41,678 nt of DNA from Bryobacterales bacterium (lineage in GTDB: Bacteria; Acidobacteriota; Terriglobia; Bryobacterales; Bryobacteraceae), in the NCBI GenBank assembly GCA_020847895.1, contig JADLBG010000068.1:1-41678 (forward strand), written 5' to 3'. Under the pieces are notes generated by a model that did not search any database, was not told the origin of the DNA, and saw nothing but the letters and a program-made list of their open reading frames with translations. The translations under genes were made by a program, and so were the position numbers. Positions 9,049-17,100 of this stretch are shown one piece after another (position 1 is the stretch's first letter; every line of letters begins with the position of its first letter).

Positions 9049-9280
9049 CTATTCCTCGCCCCACCCGAAGTACATCAAGAGCTTGCCGCCGCGCTGTTGG
9101 AAAGCGGAAAGGTCCGGATCGGTCGCGTTCAGAATCGACTCGATGAAGCCGAACCCCGGCGCGTCGCGTTCGAGTTGCACATCGGCGAGTGTGAGGTTCG
9201 GATTCTTCTATGCCGAAGGGGAACAAGGCGCTCCCGGCCGGCCCGCCTTCCCGCACGATCCAGTTCTCCCAGCCGCAACT
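9049..9280 (-). pseudogene. Tannase/feruloyl esterase fragment, frameshifted
   Basis: Frame 1 GWENWIVREGGPAGSALFPFG, then shifted frame KNPNLTLADVQLERDAPGFGFIESILNATDPDLSAFQQRGGKLLMYFGWGEE-stop; matches the tannase motif NATDPDLSAFxxRGGKLxxYxGW. Confidence 0.6.
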
Positions 9281-9494
9281 GAGAATTGGTGCGCGGGAAC
9301 TCGGGGTCCGGCCGAGATTCAGGTCTTCCAACGAGAGAGGACGCCCGAGGGGCAAGAACCGCGGAATGTGGCGGATACAGGCGTGGCGGGCGGCCGGCGC
9401 TGCTGTCAAGACAATGAGCCTTGAGGTTGGGAAGTAGACAGCGTGGCGCCGCAATTTGTTTTCGGAGTGCTAACATCAACAGGAAAGGGAGAGC

Positions 9495-10331
9495 GTGGAC
9501 TTGCTGGCGAAACTTCCTTTGCCCCTGGTGTTCATCCTCGCGACGTTCGCGTGTTCCTGCTCACGGGCGCAGACCCCGCCGCGGACGCGGACTGAGTCTG
9601 GCACCCCCTGCGCCATCGCCGCGGATTGGGGCGCCAAGCCGGTCGAGTTGCGCTCCGAACCTGGAGCCGCGGGCAACACGATGGGATTTCTTGCCCCGGG
9701 CAAGCCCATGGCGCGTCTGGATACGGTGAGCACCGCCTCCGGCGAGTGGATCCAACTCGCGCAGGAAGGTCGAAAAGGGTGGGTAGACGCGCAGGCGCTT
9801 TCCTGCGTCGTTTCGCCGCAACAGGCGCGCGAGATTCTCGCCAGGGAAACCCGGCAGGTGGTGGAGGCTCTGAAATCGCGCGACATGAACGCCCTTGCCC
9901 GGTTCGTCCATCCCGGGCAGGGAGTGCGGTTTTCTCCCTATGCCTTCCTCGATAAGCACAGCAATGTGCGTATGACCGCTGCCGGGCTGCGGCAGGCTCT
10001 TACGGAAACGCAGAAACGCCTGTGGGGCACTTTCGATGGAACCGGCGCGCCCATCCGCATGACATTCGCCGAGTATTACCGGCGCTTCCTCTATGACCAC
10101 GATTATGCGGCGGCGCCGAAGGTGTTCTACGGCAGCCCGCCCGCCGTGAAAGGCAACACCCATGACAATTCGCGCGAGGACTATCCCAACGCGATCATCG
10201 TCGAGTTTCATTTTCCAGGGTTCCAGGCAGAGAGGGAAGGCATGGATTACGCGAGCCTGCGCCTGATCTTCTCCGAACACCGGGGAGCCTGGTATCTGGT
10301 GTACCTGATCCACGATCAGTGGACAATTTGA
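9495..10331 (+). CDS. SH3b-domain lipoprotein
   Basis: GTG start with SD; hydrophobic leader with Cys; PVELRSEPGAAGNTMGFLAPGKPMARLDTVSTASGEWIQLAQEGRKGWVDAQAL SH3b-like. Confidence 0.65.
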   Translation: MDLLAKLPLPLVFILATFACSCSRAQTPPRTRTESGTPCAIAADWGAKPVELRSEPGAAGNTMGFLAPGKPMARLDTVSTASGEWIQLAQEGRKGWVDAQALSCVVSPQQAREILARETRQVVEALKSRDMNALARFVHPGQGVRFSPYAFLDKHSNVRMTAAGLRQALTETQKRLWGTFDGTGAPIRMTFAEYYRRFLYDHDYAAAPKVFYGSPPAVKGNTHDNSREDYPNAIIVEFHFPGFQAEREGMDYASLRLIFSEHRGAWYLVYLIHDQWTI

Positions 10332-10353
10332 ACAAACGACAGCGGAGGAAATC

Positions 10354-11544
10354 ATGAGCCAGATTCGCGTGCGCAACCGGCTGAAGCCTCACGAGAATGT
10401 TTCCGGGGCTACCGTCACCATCGCCTCGGCGTCCAATTCCGTATCCGGGGTGACGAACTCGAGCGGTTCGGTAACCCTGAACATCGACGCGTTTCCCGAC
10501 GGCGATTACACGCTGACGGTGACCCCGTCGAGTACGTCAACCGATCCGGTGGGCCCCGCCATTGCCGGCAGTCCCACGCCGCCGGACCGCGTATTCCGTT
10601 CACTGGCGGTAACAGTGTCCATCAGCGCGAAAAAGATCACCTCCGCATCGGTTCCCGTGACCTCGAGGACCGATGGCGATGCGTCCGTCGACACGCATCA
10701 CGTGGTGACCGTGGACCTTCAGCCCGTGTGGATGCACTCCCCGAACAACGGCAGCCGCGGCACGCACCAGGTCACGATGATCATCGTGCATCACACGGGC
10801 GGCCCCGTCATCGGCCCGGCCATCAACACATTCCTCAGCACGGGAGAACAGACCAGCGCGCATTACGTCATCAACACCGACGGACAGATTGTGAAGATGG
10901 TGCAGGATTCGCGCCGCGCCAACCACGCCGGCGAAGCGCATTGGGCCGGAGTAGCGGATGTCAACTCCTGCTCCATCGGAATTGAAATTGTCAATTCCAC
11001 GGGCACGTATCCGCAGGCGCAATACACGGCTCTGCTCGATCTGATCGCGCGTCTGCGAACGTCCTTCCCCACCATCGTGGATTGGAACATCATCGGCCAT
11101 AGCGACATCGCCACCACGGCGGGCAAACTGGGACGCAAGAGCTCCGATCCCGGCCTGCAGTTTGAATGGTCGCGCCTCGAAGGGCGGCGCTTCGGAATGA
11201 CGATGATTTTCGGGCCGTTCCCCACCACCATCTACGCCGGCTTTTTCGGGTCCTTCCCGAGCGAATCGCTGCGCAAGGGCGATAACGACACCAAGCGAAT
11301 CTTCGGAGGCGCGAAACGCACCGCGATCACCGGGAATCCGGTGCGCCAATTGCAAGATGATCTCACCACCATCGGCTACCATCTGGGGACTCCCGATGGG
11401 GACTTCGGCGACAAGACCCGCGCGGCCGTGCAGATGTTCCAGGAGCATTTTTTCGCCGGCGGACGGGGTCACAAGGCGCCGGACGGAAAGGTGGACTGGC
11501 AGACGGCGCAATTGGTCAAGAGTGTCGCCGGCGCGCACCCATGA
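10354..11544 (+). CDS. N-acetylmuramoyl-L-alanine amidase (Amidase_2) with N-terminal Ig/CarboxypepD-like region and C-terminal PG_binding_1
   Basis: MIIVHHTGGP ... SAHYVINTDGQIVKMVQD ... SIGIEIVN ... IIGHSDIA ... GRKSSDPG; VRQLQDDLTTIGYHLGTPDGDFGDKTRAAVQMFQ. Confidence 0.85.
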   Translation: MSQIRVRNRLKPHENVSGATVTIASASNSVSGVTNSSGSVTLNIDAFPDGDYTLTVTPSSTSTDPVGPAIAGSPTPPDRVFRSLAVTVSISAKKITSASVPVTSRTDGDASVDTHHVVTVDLQPVWMHSPNNGSRGTHQVTMIIVHHTGGPVIGPAINTFLSTGEQTSAHYVINTDGQIVKMVQDSRRANHAGEAHWAGVADVNSCSIGIEIVNSTGTYPQAQYTALLDLIARLRTSFPTIVDWNIIGHSDIATTAGKLGRKSSDPGLQFEWSRLEGRRFGMTMIFGPFPTTIYAGFFGSFPSESLRKGDNDTKRIFGGAKRTAITGNPVRQLQDDLTTIGYHLGTPDGDFGDKTRAAVQMFQEHFFAGGRGHKAPDGKVDWQTAQLVKSVAGAHP

Positions 11545-11651
11545 AATAACGCACAAAAGACAATTTTGTATGGATTTATCCGCTGTATACTGAGGGCACA
11601 GGTCTTCTTATGCCTGACTCTCAGTCCGGTGGGAGCCGTCCAAGCGAGTCC

Positions 11652-12617
11652 ATGCTCGCGTCGGCTTCGTATGACAGAACACCGCGTATCGGTGTCGTCC
11701 TATCCAGTTTCCACGGAGCAACAGAACACGACGGAACGCCCATTCGCGGGCTCGCCGGCCCGCGCCCGGTGGACGCGGAACTGACTGCCGCGCAGTTCGA
11801 CGCCATGCTCGGCAAGGCGCTCGAACTCGGCAGTCGCGGAAGACGCGGCGGTCTCCCCGTTTCTCCCGATGAATGGGTGGTCTTGAAGATCACTTCGGGA
11901 CCCGCCGCAACCGACCCGCGGATGGTTGACGGCCTGCTGCGCAGACTGCTCGAAGACGGGCGCGGCAAGCGCTTCACCATTGCCGATGCGGCGCCGCCGG
12001 GCGAGGCGTACACGGAGATGCTCCGCCGGCTTCGGGAGCGCCATCCGGGTGTACGTCTGGAATATGCCGACCTTTCGGCGGATGCCTGTCTCGAAGTGCC
12101 CGCCCAGCGCCGCACCTTCGCCGCGCGCAATCCGCAAGGCGTCTATGCCATCCCCCGTACCATCCGCGAATGTGACAAGCTCATCACCCTGTCGCCGCTC
12201 CAGACCAGCGCGGTGACGGGCGTGGCATTGTCGGTCTCCAGCTACTGGTCGATGGCGCCCGTCAGCGTCTACGGCCCGCGCCGCGAGAAACTCGCCGCGC
12301 TCGGCGACCCCGTGGACGTGCTCAATGATCTCTATCTGCATCATCCGGCGGACTACGCCATCCTCGGCGGCGCGCTGCACCATGACGCCGCCGGCGTGGT
12401 GCGCCACAACATTGTCATTGCCGGTGGAAACGCGCTCGCCGTGGACGCCGTGGGAGCCGCCGTCATGGGCTTCCAACCCGAGCATCTGCCGCTGTTCGAC
12501 AAACTCGAGGCGCGCGGCTTCGGCGTCGCCGGCACAGACTCCATCTGGACCCGCGGCAACGAAATCGAAGACGCGCGCCGCCCGTTCCGCAAACCTCCTC
12601 CATGGGACAAGTCATGA
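11652..12617 (+). CDS. DUF362 domain-containing protein
   Basis: RIGVVLSSFHG ... DEWVVLKITSG ... IPRTIRECDKLITLSPLQTSAVTGVALSV; start chosen at MLASASYDRTPRIG, alternative 11610. Confidence 0.65.
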   Translation: MLASASYDRTPRIGVVLSSFHGATEHDGTPIRGLAGPRPVDAELTAAQFDAMLGKALELGSRGRRGGLPVSPDEWVVLKITSGPAATDPRMVDGLLRRLLEDGRGKRFTIADAAPPGEAYTEMLRRLRERHPGVRLEYADLSADACLEVPAQRRTFAARNPQGVYAIPRTIRECDKLITLSPLQTSAVTGVALSVSSYWSMAPVSVYGPRREKLAALGDPVDVLNDLYLHHPADYAILGGALHHDAAGVVRHNIVIAGGNALAVDAVGAAVMGFQPEHLPLFDKLEARGFGVAGTDSIWTRGNEIEDARRPFRKPPPWDKS

Positions 12618-14194
12618 ATCGCCGTGATTTTCTCTTCTCCTCCTCGGCAGCCATGGCGCTGCCCGCCTTCGCCGGAAATACGCGGCTGGGCCTGGTCCGG
12701 TCGGCGCACGCCAAACTGCGGCAACCCGCGCCGCCCGACGATGCGTTGACCTATCCGCAAGTGCGGGAGATGGTGTTCCGCGCCATCGAATACGGCGCGC
12801 CCCGCGCGGGTTCGCTCGAAGCGAAGATCAAGCCCGGATCCTGGGTGGTGCTGAAGCCCAACATCGTGTTCCTGCGCCCGCATCCCTCCTATGCCCCCGG
12901 GGACATCACGGACTTCCGCGTCACGCGCGCGGTGCTCGAATATGTGGCCACGCGCTCGCAAGCCGGACGAATCACGATCGCCGAAGGCGGCACCTATCGC
13001 AACCTGAAGGACCCGGCGGAGGACAACGTGGTTCTGCAAGGCGGCAGGCGCGCCACGGCCTACAGTTTCGATTGGGGACACCAGGAATTTCCCGGCTTTA
13101 ACGGCTCCTTGGGAACCATGCTCGCGGAGTTCCGCTCCCGGCATCCCGAAAAGACATTCGACTACGTCGACCTGAGCTACGACGCCGTGCGCGATGCGGG
13201 CGGACACTTCCGGCGCCTGGAAGTGCCCAGGGCCTCCAACGGCGCCGGAGCATTCGGCGCGCGCTCCGATTATTTCGTCACCAACACCATCACCGGCTGC
13301 GATTTTCTCATCACCATTCCCGTGATGAAGGTCCACCTGCAGTGCGGAATCACGGCCTGTTTGAAGAACTACGTGGGTACGGCGCCCCGCGAGGCATACG
13401 CCATTCCGGGCGCGTTCCACAACGCGAATCTGCACGAGCAGCACTCCGCGGGCGGCCGCATCGATCCGTTCATCGTCGACCTGGCCTCGTTCCATCCGCC
13501 GGATTACTGCGTCATCGACGGCATTCGCGGTTTACAGACGCAGGAACATTCCGTGCAGCGCGCCGGCCAGACCGTGCGCGGCAACCTGGTAATGGCCTGC
13601 GAAGACCCCGTGATGTCCGATGCCATGGTGGCGCGCCTGCTCGGCTTCCGCGAGCACGACATCGATTTCCTCCACATGGCCGCCAAGCGCGGAATGGGCA
13701 GCATGGACCTGAGCCGCCTCGATCTGCGCGGCGATGAACCGGACCGCGAAGCGCGCAAATGGGAGAAGCCCGGCAATTGGTATGGCCGCTGCAACCGCGA
13801 GTGGCTGCTGCGGGGACAGAACAGCCGGTGGACGCCCCATGCCGCGCCATTCGACACTATCGACTTGCCCGCGGCGACGCAAGTGGCGCCCGCCGCGGGC
13901 GTCACCTACACGGCGGCGGTGAATGTGCAATCGGAGGGTCACCGCCGCGGGTACTTGTGGCTCGGACTGCGCGGACGCGTGGCCGCGAGCGTGAACCGCG
14001 AACTCGTGGCGCGCACCGAGTCGCAGACCCGCTACCGCGTCGGACAGTTCCAATTCCCTGTGTCGCTGAACCCGGGAATGAACCGGCTCGAGTTCGAAGT
14101 GCAGCCGCTCGACGGCCAGGCGCTGCTGAGCGTTTTGATCACCGGACCACGCAATGACGGCGACACCCTCGAGGGAATCCGCTGGATGAGCTAG
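12614..14194 (+). CDS. DUF362 domain-containing protein with Tat-like signal
   Basis: MNRRDFLFSSSAAMALPAFAG; GSWVVLKPNIVFLRP; DFLITIPVMKVHLQCGITACLKNYVG; ATGA overlap with the upstream gene. Confidence 0.85.
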   Translation: MNRRDFLFSSSAAMALPAFAGNTRLGLVRSAHAKLRQPAPPDDALTYPQVREMVFRAIEYGAPRAGSLEAKIKPGSWVVLKPNIVFLRPHPSYAPGDITDFRVTRAVLEYVATRSQAGRITIAEGGTYRNLKDPAEDNVVLQGGRRATAYSFDWGHQEFPGFNGSLGTMLAEFRSRHPEKTFDYVDLSYDAVRDAGGHFRRLEVPRASNGAGAFGARSDYFVTNTITGCDFLITIPVMKVHLQCGITACLKNYVGTAPREAYAIPGAFHNANLHEQHSAGGRIDPFIVDLASFHPPDYCVIDGIRGLQTQEHSVQRAGQTVRGNLVMACEDPVMSDAMVARLLGFREHDIDFLHMAAKRGMGSMDLSRLDLRGDEPDREARKWEKPGNWYGRCNREWLLRGQNSRWTPHAAPFDTIDLPAATQVAPAAGVTYTAAVNVQSEGHRRGYLWLGLRGRVAASVNRELVARTESQTRYRVGQFQFPVSLNPGMNRLEFEVQPLDGQALLSVLITGPRNDGDTLEGIRWMS

Positions 14195-17100
14195 CCGTTC
14201 AGCCTGCCAATCACCGCTTCGAGCGCGTCCGAGGGCGCGCTCTTCTGCATCACATCCAACTGCGCGAGCGCGGAATCCTGCTCGTTGCCCGCGGCGTGCT
14301 GGAAGGCGGATTCATACTCTCTCACCACCTCGTCGACATGCTCGCCGAGGGTTCCGGCGAAGAGGTATTCCACTGTAAGAGCGTCCGGCAGGGCCACGCG
14401 CGCCCAGAAATCGGGGCTGTTTTTCGGGAGCCTGGCATACGCGAGAATCTCTTCGGCGGCTTCCCGTAGCGGCTCATACGGATTACCGAGTGAGTATTCG
14501 AGCATCAGCCAGTTGATGCCGGAATACGTGTCAATGAGGTTCTCTTTAGCGCGCCGGAACGTGTACGCTTCCCGGTACAGTTCCGCCGCGCGGCGGTAAT
14601 GCCCGCCCCGTTTCTCCTTGTCCTGTTCCTTCTCCCCGCGTCGCTTCGAGATGGCGCCCAGCAGCGAAAGACGCTCTCCGCTGGGACCAATGGCGGCGTT
14701 GAGGATAGAGAGCAGTTTCTCCGCCTCCGCCCACAATTGCGAGGCTTTGGCCGCCTCTTCGTTTCTCGCGCCGCGGTCCAGCACATTCGCAAGCTGCTCC
14801 AGCGCTTCGATGGGCGCGCTCGCCCGGGGAACCGCAATGGCGTTGCGATAGGCGTCAATGGCGGAGGGGAAATCCTTCAACGCCTTGTACGCTTCCCCCA
14901 GGGCAAAGAGCAGTTCGCCATCGCGCATGGTGGAAGGGCACGCGCGATCGAGTTCGGTCGCGCGCCCGCGAAGCTCCTCCGCCTCCTGGGAACTCGCGCC
15001 TTTCGCCGACGCGCTGATGTTGCGCAATTCGTTCATGTACTCGCGCTTCGAATAGAAATGGAAGGCCGCTCGCGCCGTGCTCGCCGGCCGCGGCGTGAGC
15101 GCGAAATCGGGGTTGCCATAGCACTGGTAGGCGCCCCAGGTATTGTTGTTTCCCGCCGCGTAGGCCGCTTGCCGCGCGGCGATGACAGCGTTGCCGAACC
15201 TTCCCCCTTCGAGCATGCGGCGGTAGAAGGTTTCCGCAAACACCACCGCGGCGGTGTCGTCCACGGCCCATCCGGCCGCCACTACCGCCTTCACTCCCAT
15301 CCCGATCAGCGTTTGGGCCACGCTTGCCGCCAGGGCGTTCGGATCCTCGGCGCGCAGTCTGGGCGCGTCGATTTGCGCAAGGTGGCAGCAGTTGAGGAAC
15401 ACCAGTTCGGGCAGGTTGCGGATCTGTCCGAAGATGACCGAGGTCAGATACACATTGTCGGAGAGAACCATGCCCGTCTTCTCCGGGCGGCCCGGCGTAT
15501 AGATGCCGTGCCCGGCCAGATGCAGGATGCGGTATTCGCCCGCCATGAGCCGCCGCGCCACAGTGGAGGGCGCTTCCCGAATCAGCGGACCTGCTAACTG
15601 GTAGCCCGCCGCGGCCAGCAGGCTCCCCACTGCGCGCGCTTCCGCCTGCGCTCCCGGAAGTTCCGGCAGCTTGCTCCTGCTGTCGCCTGCCACGAACGCT
15701 GTCGGTTGATGCGCGCCGCGCGGACCAGGACGAAAGTTGCGCGTCCTGAACTGGCGAATCATGCCCGTGTCGACGGCCAGCGGCGTCGTGCGGTGGCGCG
15801 TGCGCTCGGCCAGCAGTTCCCAGGGATAGTTTGCCGACGTTTCGTCCACCACAAGAACCAGATTCGCGCCCCGGACCTGCTCCTTGACGGGATTCGGAAC
15901 AAGCAGTTCAAAAAGGGCCGTTGCGCTCTCGGGGTCGTAGTCGGGGCGAGTCGTGGATTGAAGCAGCATCTCTTTCATGAGCGGATCCTGCGTGTCCACC
16001 GCGGTCTCTTCCGCGCGTGCGCGGTCCGTCAGCGAGAGGAACGTCAGCCGCGTGAGTTGGCGCGGCGCCGCCGCCCGCTCGCGCGTTTCCGGCAGTTCCA
16101 GTTCCTCGCCCCCGATCTGAATGCGGCGCCACCAACCGCCCGCATAACCATCCGGAGGCCTGTTCCACAAACCACCGGGCAGCGTGCGGAGTTGGTTGTC
16201 GAACTCGATTCTCTCCCGCGGCTCCAGGTTCGAACGCAGCCGCTCGGGAAGCGCCGCGGCGGCGTGCGCCGCTTCGATCGCCGTGTCCTCCAGCAGTTCG
16301 ATGAACTGCACTTCGTCGATCCGGACCTTGTCCCACAGGTTGCGTTTTCGAAGCACGCGATTGGCTTCGATCGCCGCCTGCACGATGGCCGCAACCGACT
16401 CGCTGACGCTGATGGCGCGGCCGCCCGAAACGCCGATCAGGACGGACGATACCGCCGCGGATTGCCACTTCCGGCCCACCGGCGGCTTCTCTTCCGCCAT
16501 CGCCAGCGCGTACCGCAGGCACGCCTCCAGCATCCCTTTGCGAACCTTGGCCGCGGTGATGTCGCCCACATCTCCAAGGCCGGCAATGAGCGCGCCGGGC
16601 GGATGCGCCCCCGGGACGCGAACCACATCCGACGTCCCCTCGGAGCCGGGGTAGATGTCCATGTGGAAGCGGTCCGAGAGTCTCCCCTTGAGCTGAATAT
16701 CGAGCTGCTTTTCGGCGCTCACAATGCCGTCGTCGGCGTAGTGGCCCACCGCAACGGGATGCGCCGCTTCGCGCAGATGTCCGTGCGCCACGCTGATGCG
16801 CAGCGCCGCTTCGGCCGTTTCGATGGGCTTCGCCGCGCCGCCGAGGGCCGCATCGAGCAGATCCGTCTCGCCCGGGAAGAAGACAGCCTGTTCCTTCGCA
16901 AGCAGTTGCCGCGGATCGGCAATGGCGGGCCGGGCGGTAGGCGTGGAATCAAGCGCGGACGTAGCGCCGCGCGTGAGCAGATCAAGAATGGGGCCCGCCT
17001 GCGAAGGCAGTTCGCCGTGCGCTGCCGCGGGGCTGTACCAGGTCTTGACGCGAGCCGGCATCCCCGCTGCGTACGTTACCTGGCCGTCGCCTTCTGTCGT

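Noticed and set aside
11553-11569. Inverted repeat ACAAAA-GACAA-TTTTGT after the amidase gene, considered as a terminator
   Set aside because: Only 6 A/T-dominated pairs and no U-tract after the stem; too weak.
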